Assembly: GCF_052055585.1 (NCBI RefSeq)
Contig: NZ_CP170485.1
Location: forward strand, 1,984,001-2,048,000
Direction of reading: 5' to 3'
Source of the DNA: Oceanicaulis sp052055585
GTDB lineage: Bacteria > Pseudomonadota > Alphaproteobacteria > Caulobacterales > Maricaulaceae
DNA length: 64,000 nucleotides
A program made the position numbers and the translations under genes. The first letter of the stretch is position 1; each line of letters begins with the position of its first letter. Below are positions 17,105 through 25,901 of this stretch, piece after piece. The notes under the pieces were generated by a model that worked only from the letters and a program-made list of their open reading frames with translations, was not told the origin of the DNA and did not search any database.

Positions 17105-17499
17105 GCGGGGTGGGGCAAGCTCAATTGCCAGGACAGGCCGAACGGGTCGAGCAGCCAGCCATAGCGGGCGCTGAACCCGTATTCGCCGACCGGCATCAGG
17201 ATCTGGCCATTCCCTGAAAGCTGTTCAAAGGCCGTATCGAGCACATCGACGCTGTCGCATTCCACATAGAGCGACATGGACGGCGTAAACTTGAAATCAT
17301 GGATGGGCGGGCTGTTATAGATGATCAGCTCATGGCCCGCGAAACGGCCCGAGGCGAGCTTGATCGCCCCCTCGGGCAAGGCTTCGCCTTCGCCATAGCG
17401 ATCCTCGACTGTGATCTCGAACGCCGGAAAGACCGAGCGATAGAGCGCCAGCGCCTCGTCCGCATCCCCTTGAAACATCACATGCGTCTTGACCTGCAT
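17101..17499 (-). CDS. VOC-superfamily PhnB-like protein
   Basis: A 132-residue protein with the paired beta-alpha-beta-beta-beta units of the vicinal oxygen chelate fold, close to the PhnB / 3-demethylubiquinone methyltransferase-like group. Visible landmarks are MQVKTHVMFQGDADEALALY at the start, the SMSLYVECDSVD strand and the C-terminal YGFSARYGWLLDPFGLSWQL. Members are often metal-binding, but the substrate cannot be told from sequence. It is convergent with sufE (four-base overlap) and 33 bases downstream of the DUF6456 gene on the same strand. Confidence 0.85.
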   Translation of the reverse strand: MQVKTHVMFQGDADEALALYRSVFPAFEITVEDRYGEGEALPEGAIKLASGRFAGHELIIYNSPPIHDFKFTPSMSLYVECDSVDVLDTAFEQLSGNGQILMPVGEYGFSARYGWLLDPFGLSWQLSLPHPA

Positions 17500-17532
17500 A
17501 GAGCCCTCCCCGGCGCCTGACAGCCTTGACCG

Positions 17533-18300
17533 TCACGCCGCGCGGAACGGGTCCGCGCACCGGCGCTCGGGCTTGAGCCGATAGTGAACCGCGAGACGGT
17601 CGAGCGCCAGCTTCAAGGCCTGAGCGCCGGAGCGTGAGGGCCAGTTCAGGTGCCGTTCGGCGTCGGTCATGGCGCTTTGACGGATCAGGATTTCCACCAG
17701 CCAGTGATCAAGCCCCGGCCCGACGGCGGCCAGCGCCTCCATCACCCGCGCCTGCGCCTTCATGCGCCGCAAGGGCGCGTCAGAGCGATCACGCGGGGCC
17801 GAACGCCCGCCCCCGCCCGGAACCCCGCTCCAGTCCTGTGTGACGCGGCTTGAAAGGCTCGACAGTTCATAATCGCGCATCAGGCTGTCCGCCGCGCAGA
17901 GATGGGCGGGCTCTAAAAGCGGCGGCTGGCCGTTGCGCGGTTTGGCATAGCGCGCCAGCGGGCCGTCACTCGTGTTCGGGTTGATCGTCTGCACGCTGAC
18001 GCCGCCCTCAGGGGTCGGCGCCAGACGGCGTTCGGTGGTGAGCGCGGGGCGAAGTTCTGGCGCGTCAGACAACGCCTGCTGGCGGCCCAGATGGCTCAGG
18101 CCATAAACGCCCTCGCCCGCCTCGCTGAGCCAGCCCGCCTCGACCGCCTGCTCGAATGCCGCCCGGTCCAGCCGGGCGAGCGGGCGGCGTCGCCGGTCCC
18201 CGTCAGCAAAGACGCCATAGCCGGGCTTGACGCCCGCCAGCGGCGCCAGCACGGCCCCTCGCCGCGCCAATCGCCGCATCCAGCCCGGCGCCGGGCTCAT
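17533..18300 (-). CDS. DUF6456 domain protein
   Basis: A 255-residue Arg-rich soluble protein. The C-terminal 120 residues match the alphaproteobacterial DUF6456 layout: LSRVTQDWSGV, later WLVEILIRQSAMTDAERHLNWPSRSG, and the ending LKLALDRLAVHYRL. The middle is low-complexity and Pro/Arg-rich. The N-terminal part resembles a winged-helix segment (about 35-75). It is translationally coupled to the upstream DnaA-domain gene by a four-base ATGA overlap, which suggests a shared DNA-related role. Function unproven. Confidence 0.75.
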   Translation of the reverse strand: MSPAPGWMRRLARRGAVLAPLAGVKPGYGVFADGDRRRRPLARLDRAAFEQAVEAGWLSEAGEGVYGLSHLGRQQALSDAPELRPALTTERRLAPTPEGGVSVQTINPNTSDGPLARYAKPRNGQPPLLEPAHLCAADSLMRDYELSSLSSRVTQDWSGVPGGGGRSAPRDRSDAPLRRMKAQARVMEALAAVGPGLDHWLVEILIRQSAMTDAERHLNWPSRSGAQALKLALDRLAVHYRLKPERRCADPFRAA

Positions 18301-18647
18301 TGGGTCATCCGGAAGGGAATGAGGTCAGGCCCCGGCGCGCTGCGCAGACAGGCTTCAAGATCCTCCATCGCCGCATCAAAGGCAGGGTCGTCACGCGCAT
18401 CCTCGATCCGGTGACAGGCATGGGCCGCCGTCGAGCGGTCCCGGCCAAAGGCGTCCGCCACCCGATTGAGGCTCAGCTCGAACGCCACATGGGTCAGATA
18501 GATGGCCGCCTGCCGCGCAAGGGCCGCTCGGGCCCGCCCTCGCGTTGGCGTATTGATCTCTTCCACCGGCACGCCAAAGGCGTAAGCGGCGGCCTGCTGC
18601 GCCAGGCGCGCACGCGCCTGATCCAGAACAAGCGTATTGGTACGCAT
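18297..18647 (-). CDS. stand-alone DnaA domain IV (helix-turn-helix) protein
   Basis: A 116-residue protein that consists only of a DnaA C-terminal type DNA-binding domain. Residues about 40-85 follow the domain IV order: basic helix with ARQAAIYLTHVAF, then LNRVADAFGRDRSTAAHACHRIED, the counterpart of the DHTTV-HA recognition helix. The AAA+ ATPase domain is absent. It could bind DnaA-box-like sites or act as a transcription factor. The start ATG has a strong GGAGGGG site. Coupled to the DUF6456 gene downstream. A 130-bp gap without genes lies upstream (18648-18776). Confidence 0.85.
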   Translation of the reverse strand: MRTNTLVLDQARARLAQQAAAYAFGVPVEEINTPTRGRARAALARQAAIYLTHVAFELSLNRVADAFGRDRSTAAHACHRIEDARDDPAFDAAMEDLEACLRSAPGPDLIPFRMTQ

Positions 18648-18776
18648 CGGGTTATCCCCTCCCTTCTCGATCCACGGGTGAAGTATAGGATCGCGATGAA
18701 GGGCGAGGATAACATTCCTATTATGCGCGCGTGAATTCCCTTATCAGGCTAGTTGACACTGAGTGCGTTCAATGCC

Positions 18777-20501
18777 CTAGACGGGGGAAAAGTATGCCAC
18801 CAGAACGACGCCTGCCAGCATGATTGCTGTCCACAGCGCCATCATCCCGGAAGGAAATTCCCGAGACAGGGCGCCCGCCGGGCTGAACAGGTTGAACAGG
18901 CGCAGACGGATGAAGCTGATGAACGCGCCCAGAACCTTGCCGATGGCGTCAAACAGGAGCTGCCCCATGGCCGCGCCCCAGCGCGCGCTGGCGTCGCCAA
19001 AGCGGCGATAGAGCCAGTCCGCATCCAGGAGGGTGCGATCCGATGTCAGCGGGAACAGCTTGAAGTACAGCGCCAGCCCGAAGACGAGCATGGTCCCCAG
19101 AAGAAGCTGGGTCTGACCGTACACGCTGGCGAGCTTGTAGGGCTCATACTCCATGTCGAACGGCAGAATGCCGTAGAGCGCGGGATAATTGATCCCGAGG
19201 AAGACGCACAGGAAGGCGGCGAGCGCCATGCCCAGATGCATGGTCTGGGGCGCTTCCTTGACGCGGAGGCCGCGGTCTTTGCCGAAGAAGGCGAACCAGA
19301 CGACTTTCAGCGCGCTGATCTCCATCACCCCAGCAGACGCATAGACCAGAAGCGTATAGGCGAGATCATGATGCTCGTGATGCGCCGCCGACAGGATCAG
19401 CGTCTTGGCGACAAAACCCGAGAACAAAGGTGCGCCCATCACTGACAGGGCGCCAATGATGGCAAAGAGCGTGGTGACCGGCATGGACTTGTAAAGACCG
19501 CCCAGCTCGGTCGCCTTCACCGTGCCCGTACGCAGCAGAACCGCGCCCAGCACCATGAACATCAGCGCCATATAGATCACGCCCGCGAAAGCGTTCGCCG
19601 CCGCGCCATTGATCCCCAGATGCCCGCCGACGCCGATGGCGACGACCATGAAGCCGAGCTGGTTGATCAGCGCATAGGCCAAGGTCTGGCGCAGATCGTT
19701 GGAGGTGATGACGTAGAAGATCGGGAAGATCGCCATGACCAGGCCAATGACGATCAGCGCATCCTCGCCCGCAAACCCCCGCGCCAGCGCATAGATGGCG
19801 AGCTTGGTGGTGAAGGCGGACAGAACGACCGAGCCCACGCCCGTCGCCTTGGGATAGGCGTCCGGAATCCACATGTGCAAGAGCGGGAACCCCGCTTTCA
19901 GGCCGAAGGCCAGCAGCAGGATGATCCCGGCCCAGCTGCCGGTTCCGATGGCGTCGAACGCCCAGGAGCCAGTCTGGCTGGCCCAGATCGCAGCCCCGCC
20001 CAGCAGCATGACGCCGGACAGGACCTGGATCGCCAGATAGCGCAGGCCCGCGCGTTGGGCTTCAGGCGTGCCGACCGCAAAGATCAGCGGCGCCGAGGCG
20101 AGCGCGGTCAGTTCCCAGAAGAAGAACAGGGTCAGCATATCGCCTGCGAACACCGCGCCCACGGCGGAGCCGGAATAGATCAGCGCGGCGCCGTCGGTCA
20201 TACGGTTGCGTTCGTGCAGGGCGTACACGGCGTTGATGAAGCTGATCAGGATGAAGACCAGCGCCCAGACGCGCGACAGGCCATCCAGACGGAAGGTTTC
20301 CAGCACAACGGGCCCGAGATCGAGCACGCCATAAATGCCGGTTTCCCCCGTGGCGAACCAGGCCGCCAGAGCGCCGATCGGGCCCAGCAGCATCAGCGCC
20401 TTGCGCAGTTCAGAACGCGGCGACGCCCAGGCCAGAAGACCCGCGACGATCAGGAACCAGGCCGGCGAGACGCCGTTCAGTACGGACAGGGCGTCAGTCA
20501 T
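18777..20501 (-). CDS. Mrp-type antiporter subunit D-like (NuoL/NuoN-like), third copy
   Basis: A 574-residue polytopic membrane protein of the proton-pumping Complex I/Mrp antiporter family with about 14 helices and a long C-terminal tail. The pump signature is seen at about 200-215 (GLKAGFPLLHMWIPDAY) with the lysine and the LH-x-W-I-P-D motif, then VLSAFTTKLAIYAL. It is the last gene of the Mrp operon and overlaps the upstream small gene by eight bases. Of the three large pump-like subunits, it is the most divergent. Its place at the end suggests it replaces the NuoL-like part of MrpA, which is absent as one protein; this is inference. Confidence 0.85.
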   Translation of the reverse strand: MTDALSVLNGVSPAWFLIVAGLLAWASPRSELRKALMLLGPIGALAAWFATGETGIYGVLDLGPVVLETFRLDGLSRVWALVFILISFINAVYALHERNRMTDGAALIYSGSAVGAVFAGDMLTLFFFWELTALASAPLIFAVGTPEAQRAGLRYLAIQVLSGVMLLGGAAIWASQTGSWAFDAIGTGSWAGIILLLAFGLKAGFPLLHMWIPDAYPKATGVGSVVLSAFTTKLAIYALARGFAGEDALIVIGLVMAIFPIFYVITSNDLRQTLAYALINQLGFMVVAIGVGGHLGINGAAANAFAGVIYMALMFMVLGAVLLRTGTVKATELGGLYKSMPVTTLFAIIGALSVMGAPLFSGFVAKTLILSAAHHEHHDLAYTLLVYASAGVMEISALKVVWFAFFGKDRGLRVKEAPQTMHLGMALAAFLCVFLGINYPALYGILPFDMEYEPYKLASVYGQTQLLLGTMLVFGLALYFKLFPLTSDRTLLDADWLYRRFGDASARWGAAMGQLLFDAIGKVLGAFISFIRLRLFNLFSPAGALSREFPSGMMALWTAIMLAGVVLVAYFSPV

Positions 20502-20811
20502 CCTGGCCCTCCTTCACATCGCCTGCGGCGCGGGAATAGAAATCACCCGGACGGCTGACCAGCCAGACCAGCACCCAGCCCAGCGCAATGGCGATGACGC
20601 TGGCCGCCAGCGGCAGCAGCTCATACGCGCCGTACACGTCGGGATATTTCGACAGACCGCCGTCATAAATCACGGTCTCGAGCGCGAAACCGGCAACGAC
20701 CAGAACAGCAATCACGATCAGCGCGATCAGACCGGCGCGCGGGCTGCTCAGCCCGCTCAGCGGACGGGCGAGCGGATGCACGCCGGATTTGGGATCACGG
20801 GGCGCGGTCAT
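20494..20811 (-). CDS. small two-helix membrane protein in the Mrp operon
   Basis: A 105-residue protein with a Pro/Ser-rich N-terminus and two hydrophobic helices (about 28-46 and 65-85). The C-terminus is charged (SRAAGDVKEGQDD). I do not recognise a family. Its start overlaps the stop of the upstream antiporter gene by four bases (ATGA type), and its stop overlaps the next one by eight, so it is firmly within the operon. It may be an accessory subunit between the pump-like modules. Confidence 0.7.
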   Translation of the reverse strand: MTAPRDPKSGVHPLARPLSGLSSPRAGLIALIVIAVLVVAGFALETVIYDGGLSKYPDVYGAYELLPLAASVIAIALGWVLVWLVSRPGDFYSRAAGDVKEGQDD

Positions 20812-22277
20812 GGCGTCATCTCCGTGGTGAAGACAGGCGACAGGAAGTCGATCAGCGGGCCAATGGCGAAGAACAGCACCACCGTGCCCAGCGCTGTGAT
20901 CAGCGGCGCGATCCAGGCGAGCGCCGGCGGCTGGCCGGGGCGCATGGGGCTGGGTTCAGGCTTGGGCTTGAAGAAGCCGCGTATCACGATGGGCAAGAGA
21001 TAGCCGATATTAAGAAGCGTCGAACCGATCAGCATGACGATCAGCCAGGGCTGACCGCCAGACGCCGCGCCCTCCATCAGGAAGACTTTCGGCCAGACCC
21101 CGCCAAAGGGCGGCACGCCGATGATCGACAGCGCGCCAATGAGGAAGGCCGCAAAGGTCACCGGCATGTAATGGCCAAGGCCATTAAGCTGGGAGATCTC
21201 GGACTTCTTGGCGCCGGTATAGATGCCGCCTGCGGTCATGAAGAGCGTGATCTTGCCATAGGCGTGCATGACGATCTGAAGCGCAGCGCCCAGAAGCGCC
21301 AGCGGGCTGGCCACCATGGCCCCCAGCGTGATGTAGCTCAGTTGCGAGACGGTGGAATAGGCGAGCCGGGCCTTGAGATTGTCCTTGGTGAACGCAAAGA
21401 CCGAGGCGAGCACGATGGAGCCGCCCGCCACCCAGGCCAGAACATCCGCCGCCGGCAGGGTCTGCATATAGTCCGCGCCAAAAATGTAGACGACGACCTT
21501 GAGGATCGAGAACACGCCCGCTTTCACAACGGCCACGGCGTGCAGCAGGGCGGACACCGGCGTCGGCGCGACCATGGCGTTCGGCAGCCAGGGGTGAACC
21601 GGCATCAGCGCCGCCTTGCCGATGCCGAAGGCGAACAGCACCAGCAGGATCGAACCCGCCACAGGACCGACGCCCGACAGGATGCCGCCAACGGTGAAGT
21701 CGGTGGTGCCGGTCAGCGCGTAAACAGCAAACACGCCCGGCAGGAACAGGCCGATGGAGGTCGCCAGAAGAATGCCCAGATAGATCGAGGCGCCGCGCTT
21801 GGCCTTGGCGTCACCCTTGTGCGCCACCAGCGGATAGGTCGCCAGCGAAAGCGCTTCATAGAAGAAGAACAGGGTCAGCAGATTGCCAGACAGCGCGATG
21901 CCCATGGCGGCGGCGATGGAGATCGTGAAGCAGAAATAGAAGCGGGTCTGATCCTTCTCGTTGTTTCCGCGCATATAGGCGATGGAATACAGCGAGTTGA
22001 TGATCCACAGACCGCTCGCGACCATGGCGAACATGGCGCCGAGCGGTTCGAGCTTGAATTTCAGCTCCAGCCCCGGCGCCAGCGTCGCCAGCACCAGTTC
22101 GGGACGACCGGCGGACGCTTCCACCAGATAGGCCACCACAATCGCCAGCGCGATGGCGGTGATCAGAGTGACGGCTTCACGCAGATTGGGCTTTGAACCC
22201 AGCGCCAGCACCCCTGCCCCGCCAATGAGCGGCAGGATCAGGGCGAGCGCGAGGGCCAGTTCAGGGGTCCAGCTCAC
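20808..22277 (-). CDS. Mrp-type antiporter subunit D (NuoL-like)
   Basis: A 489-residue integral membrane subunit with about 14 helices. The pump signature is intact: GKAALMPVHPWLPNAM followed by APTPVSALLHAVAVVKAGV, the classic MrpA/MrpD/NuoL segment that contains the key Lys and His. The conserved Glu/Lys of the proton path are expected in the first helices but cannot be ranked here. It sits between a second D-like subunit upstream (four-base overlap) and the small membrane protein downstream. It is part of the minus-strand Mrp operon at 26423-18777. Confidence 0.88.
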   Translation of the reverse strand: MSWTPELALALALILPLIGGAGVLALGSKPNLREAVTLITAIALAIVVAYLVEASAGRPELVLATLAPGLELKFKLEPLGAMFAMVASGLWIINSLYSIAYMRGNNEKDQTRFYFCFTISIAAAMGIALSGNLLTLFFFYEALSLATYPLVAHKGDAKAKRGASIYLGILLATSIGLFLPGVFAVYALTGTTDFTVGGILSGVGPVAGSILLVLFAFGIGKAALMPVHPWLPNAMVAPTPVSALLHAVAVVKAGVFSILKVVVYIFGADYMQTLPAADVLAWVAGGSIVLASVFAFTKDNLKARLAYSTVSQLSYITLGAMVASPLALLGAALQIVMHAYGKITLFMTAGGIYTGAKKSEISQLNGLGHYMPVTFAAFLIGALSIIGVPPFGGVWPKVFLMEGAASGGQPWLIVMLIGSTLLNIGYLLPIVIRGFFKPKPEPSPMRPGQPPALAWIAPLITALGTVVLFFAIGPLIDFLSPVFTTEMTP

Positions 22278-23800
22278 GGCGCAACTCCGGCGTTATAGGC
22301 TGCGGCGGCGGCCGTCTCAGCCATGTTCACAAGCGGCTCGGCATACACGCCGAACACCAGGTTCATCAGGGCGAGCGCCAGCAGCGGGGCAAGGATCATG
22401 TAGGGCACGCGCTGCACCGAACGGCTGGCGCCATCGGGGCGCGGGGCGACCCACAGATTGACCAGCACCCGGTAGCAATAGAACACCGCCAGCACCGAGC
22501 TGATCAGGATGGCGACGACCGCAAAGGCCCAGCCTTTCTGAAGCGCCGCCTGGATGAGGTAGAATTTCGAGATGAAGCCCACCGTGAACGGCACGCCGAT
22601 GAGCGACAGGGCGCCCAGGGTGAAGGCCGCCGAAGTGACCGGCAGCGACTGGCCCAGCCCCTTGAAGTTCTCGATCCGGCGCACGCCATAGCTGATTGCA
22701 AACGCGCCCAGCGCCATGAACAGCGTGCCCTTCATCAGGGCGTGGTTGATCAGGTGCAGCACGCCCGCCGCGACACCAGCCTGCGTTCCGATGCCCAGGC
22801 CCAGCATCATATAGCCCACCTGCGCCACCGATGAGTACGCCAGAAGCCGGCGCACATCGCTCTGGAACAGGGCCTGAGCGGACGCGATGATCATGCCTGC
22901 TATAGCGAGCGGGGTGATCACATAGGTGAAGCTGTTCAGCACAAAGCCGTTCTCGACCGAGAACACGTCATAGCTGAAGCGGATGATGCCGTAGAAGGCG
23001 ACCTTGGTGGCCGTGGCGGCCAGGAAGGTCGTCACAAAACTCGGCGCATAGGCATAGGCGCCCGGCAGCCACAGATGCAGCGGGAAGAGCGCGGCCTTCA
23101 GGCCCAGACCCACGAGAATGAAAGCGAAGCCGATTTCGACGACCCGGTTGCCATGCAATTCGGACAGGCGCTCGGCGAGGTCGGCCATGTTGAGCGTACC
23201 GGTCGCCATGTAGAGAAAGCCGACGCCGATGACGAAGAAGGTCGCCCCGATCGTGCCCATAACCAGATAGTTGAACGAGCTGGTCAGCGCGCGGCGGTCA
23301 TGCCCGGCCCCCATCGCGATCAGCGCGTAGGTGGGGATGGATGAGATTTCCAGGAAGACGAACAGGTTGAACGCGTCGCCCGTGGTCGCAACGCCCGCAA
23401 GGCCGGCGAAGACGATCAGGAAGCCGCCATAGAACAGCGATCGCTTGTTGGCGTCGATCTCGTCCTCAACGCTCGGGAAGGCGAAGATCAGCGCCAGGAC
23501 AGCACTGGCGGACAAGAGCAGCAGCAAGGCCGAGTTCAGCCCGTCAATGCGAAACTCGATGCCGACCGGGGGCTGCCAGGCGCCCAGCGCATAGCTGATC
23601 TCGGCGCCCACGCCGCGCGTGGCGAGGAAGACCTCGAGGGTGAACAACAGCGAAGCGACAGCGCCCGCCATCGCAATCGCCCAGCCAACACGGCCGGACC
23701 GGATGGCGGCGGCCGGCGCAGACAGCACCAGCGGGATAACCACCAGCAAAACGGGAGCGTGGGCCGCCAGCGCGGCCGGGAGGAGATGACCAACCGTCAC
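22274..23800 (-). CDS. Mrp-type antiporter subunit D (MrpD/MnhD)
   Basis: A 508-residue membrane protein with about 14 helices and the pump signature GLGLKAALFPLHLWLPGAYA followed by a TATKVAFYGIIR helix. It best fits MrpD because it directly follows the MrpC gene (three bases between stop and start), as in known mrp operons. The start is GTG at 23800 with AAGGGCG upstream. The stop overlaps the start of the next D-like gene by four bases. Confidence 0.88.
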   Translation of the reverse strand: MTVGHLLPAALAAHAPVLLVVIPLVLSAPAAAIRSGRVGWAIAMAGAVASLLFTLEVFLATRGVGAEISYALGAWQPPVGIEFRIDGLNSALLLLLSASAVLALIFAFPSVEDEIDANKRSLFYGGFLIVFAGLAGVATTGDAFNLFVFLEISSIPTYALIAMGAGHDRRALTSSFNYLVMGTIGATFFVIGVGFLYMATGTLNMADLAERLSELHGNRVVEIGFAFILVGLGLKAALFPLHLWLPGAYAYAPSFVTTFLAATATKVAFYGIIRFSYDVFSVENGFVLNSFTYVITPLAIAGMIIASAQALFQSDVRRLLAYSSVAQVGYMMLGLGIGTQAGVAAGVLHLINHALMKGTLFMALGAFAISYGVRRIENFKGLGQSLPVTSAAFTLGALSLIGVPFTVGFISKFYLIQAALQKGWAFAVVAILISSVLAVFYCYRVLVNLWVAPRPDGASRSVQRVPYMILAPLLALALMNLVFGVYAEPLVNMAETAAAAAYNAGVAP

Positions 23801-23803
23801 GGC

Positions 23804-24208
23804 TTAAACGCCCTTTTCCAGTTCAAGAGAGTAATCGGCCTCGGCCAGCGTATCGTCTTCGATCGAGCCGTAGGCTTCGCGGATGCGCACCACCAGAGCC
23901 AGCCCCACCGACAGCGTCGCCACGCCGACCACGATGGCGGTCAGGATCAGCACGTGCGGCAGCGGATTGGAGTAGATCGCATTGGGATCAAGCTGGTGGC
24001 TGGACATCTCCTTGTAGTCAAAGATCGGCGGGGCGCCGCCGAAGACCTTGCCCACAGTGATGTACAGAAGGAAGACCGAGGTCTGGAAGATCGACAGGCC
24101 GACCAGGCGCTTGACCAGATTGCCCGTGGCGATCACCGCATAGAGCCCCACCATCATCAGGATGATAATGACCGCGTAGTTGAAGCGTTCTGCAACCATC
24201 TCGATCAT
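23804..24208 (-). CDS. Mrp-type antiporter subunit C (NuoK-like)
   Basis: A 134-residue protein with three transmembrane helices, homologous to NuoK. Visible features are YAVIIILMMVGLYAVIATGNLVKR, then LSIFQTSVFLLYI and a last helix with ALVVR after HVLILTAIVVGVATLSV. The length is normal for MrpC. It is needed for the membrane core of Mrp complexes. It lies between subunit B (three-base gap) and subunit D in the conserved B-C-D order. Confidence 0.9.
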   Translation of the reverse strand: MIEMVAERFNYAVIIILMMVGLYAVIATGNLVKRLVGLSIFQTSVFLLYITVGKVFGGAPPIFDYKEMSSHQLDPNAIYSNPLPHVLILTAIVVGVATLSVGLALVVRIREAYGSIEDDTLAEADYSLELEKGV

Positions 24209-24211
24209 GGC

Positions 24212-24655
24212 TTACCAATCCTCGTCAGAGATTTCGGGGCTGCGGCCGGCGAAGGCGTAGAAGATCGCGATCATCACGCAGGTCACCGTCACCAGGACGC
24301 CCAGCTCGACGCCGATAATGCCGATATGCTGGCCCATGCCGTGATCCACATCGGGGTGAAGCACGGTGTATTCGAGAAACTTGCCGCCCATGAACAGGGA
24401 GACGAAGCCGACCGAGGCGTAGATCACCCCGCCCAGCGCCATGCCCACGCGCGCCCAGTACGGCGGGAACACATGATGGGCGGCCTCAAGGCCGAAGATC
24501 AGCGCGTACAGGATGATGGCGGACGCCAGGATCACCCCGGCCTGAAAGCCCCCGCCCGGCGAATAGTCGCCATGGAAGTGGACGTAGAAACCGAAAACGA
24601 TGATGAGCGGGATCAGAAGCTTGGAAACGACCCGCAAGATGACATGTGGCGACAT
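24212..24655 (-). CDS. Mrp-type antiporter subunit B (MnhB domain)
   Basis: A 147-residue protein with four transmembrane helices and the MnhB signature: LLIPLIIVFGFYVHFHGDYS at the first helix and PGGGFQAG just after it, then SAIILYALIFG. It is of normal length for a stand-alone MrpB. Next to it upstream is the DUF4040 protein that supplies the C-terminal MrpA part, and downstream MrpC. Confidence 0.9.
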   Translation of the reverse strand: MSPHVILRVVSKLLIPLIIVFGFYVHFHGDYSPGGGFQAGVILASAIILYALIFGLEAAHHVFPPYWARVGMALGGVIYASVGFVSLFMGGKFLEYTVLHPDVDHGMGQHIGIIGVELGVLVTVTCVMIAIFYAFAGRSPEISDEDW

Positions 24656-24659
24656 CCGC

Positions 24660-25217
24660 TTATCCCTTCTTCTTCTTTGATCCGCCCAGACCGATCAGCA
24701 GGGCGACCCCGAGACCGGCGGCGAACACCACGAAGGTCTCGCCCATGGTGTCAAAGCCCCGATAGCTGGCCAGCACGGCGGTCACAACGTTCGGAATATG
24801 GATTTCTTCAGCGGTCATATGGACATAGTCCATGCCCACGCCCGTATTGGCCGGGCTCGTCCCGTCGCCATAGACCGGCATGTCGCCCAGCGCATAGAAC
24901 AGGGCCACGCCCGCCGCGATGGTCACGACCGCCGCCGCCGCGTGACGGGCGAAAGACGTCTTGTCCGCCTCGCGAGAGGTCAAAAGCATCGCGCCCAGCA
25001 GCAGGACGGTGGAGATGCCAGCGCCCACAGCCGCTTCGGTGAAGCCCACATCCACCGCGTCCAGCGACACGAACCAGGCCGCCGAGATCAGCGAATAGGC
25101 GCCGGTCAGCATGACCACGGCGAACAGATTGCGCAGGCGGATCACCGCAATGCCGATGCACAGGAGCATCGCCATGAAGATGTAGTCAAAATACTGGGTG
25201 ATGTCAGACGCGCTCAT
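24660..25217 (-). CDS. DUF4040/MbhE protein (C-terminal part of MrpA)
   Basis: A 185-residue membrane protein with about five helices. The first half is a DUF4040-type segment (FAVVMLTGAYSLISAAWFV, then FTEAAVGAGISTVLLLGA). The second half, after a loop with VGMDYVHMTAEE, has IPNVVTAVLASYRGFDTMGE, the MbhE-like end of MrpA. In Bacillus-type mrp operons these two parts are fused to the NuoL-like MrpA; here they stand alone. The C-terminus ends in a poly-Lys tail. The start overlaps the stop of subunit G by four bases. Confidence 0.85.
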   Translation of the reverse strand: MSASDITQYFDYIFMAMLLCIGIAVIRLRNLFAVVMLTGAYSLISAAWFVSLDAVDVGFTEAAVGAGISTVLLLGAMLLTSREADKTSFARHAAAAVVTIAAGVALFYALGDMPVYGDGTSPANTGVGMDYVHMTAEEIHIPNVVTAVLASYRGFDTMGETFVVFAAGLGVALLIGLGGSKKKKG

Positions 25218-25576
25218 GCCGCCCCTCCATCGTCAGAACCGGCATGGGGGCGGTAGCGGGTCAGAAGCGGCTTCAGCCCCGATTTATAGGCGGCGTTCGC
25301 CACGGCATGGGTGGCGGTCGGGCTCGTCAGGAAGACGAACACGCCCAGAAGCGCCAGCTTCACCGTGATCAGCGAGAACCCGCCCTGGATCATCAGGCCG
25401 ATGACGATCATTTCCGCGCCCAGCGTGTCGGTCACGCCAGCCGCATGCATGCGGGTGTAGAAGTCAGGCAGGCGGATAACGCCAATAGCGCCCGCCAGCA
25501 CGAACACCGCGCCGGTGATCACAAAGCCCGCCGAGACGATATCGAGGGCCAGCTCAATCCAGAAACCGTAATCCAT
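25214..25576 (-). CDS. Mrp-type antiporter subunit G (MnhG/PhaG)
   Basis: A 120-residue small subunit with three helices and the MnhG signature: GFVITGAVFVLAGAIGVIRL, then PDFYTRMHAAGVTDTLGAEM. The length and motif are normal. The start lies at the end of the MrpF gene (one-base overlap) and the stop overlaps the DUF4040 gene. It is part of the E-F-G cassette at the front of the operon. Confidence 0.92.
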   Translation of the reverse strand: MDYGFWIELALDIVSAGFVITGAVFVLAGAIGVIRLPDFYTRMHAAGVTDTLGAEMIVIGLMIQGGFSLITVKLALLGVFVFLTSPTATHAVANAAYKSGLKPLLTRYRPHAGSDDGGAA

Positions 25577-25899
25577 CAGTCGTCATCCTCCCCGTCGAGC
25601 GCACGGCGCAGGGCCATTTGCGACAGGGCTACATCCAGCGAGCGATAGCGGAAGAACTTCAGGATCGCGATGGTGGCGATGAAGTTGATCAGCGCATACA
25701 GAAGCGCGATGTCGAGGCCGTCGCCGCGGCCCACCATCAGCGAGAACACCGCCAGGAACAGCACCGTCTTGGTGCCGAAGGAGTTCACCGCCAGCACGCG
25801 GTCATAGAGCGTCGGGCCGACAAACAGGCGGCTGATCATCAGCACCATGGACACGGCCAGAACGATCGCGATGCCGAAATCGAGAATGGGTGTGATCAT
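25576..25899 (-). CDS. Mrp-type antiporter subunit F (MnhF/PhaF)
   Basis: A 107-residue protein with three helices and the MnhF features LFVGPTLYDRVLAVNSFGTKTVL and LDIALLYALINFIATIAILKF. Length is normal for the family. The start is ATG at 25899 with two bases between it and the MrpE stop. The C-terminal cytoplasmic tail is charged. Confidence 0.92.
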   Translation of the reverse strand: MITPILDFGIAIVLAVSMVLMISRLFVGPTLYDRVLAVNSFGTKTVLFLAVFSLMVGRGDGLDIALLYALINFIATIAILKFFRYRSLDVALSQMALRRALDGEDDD

Positions 25900-25901
25900 G
25901 A

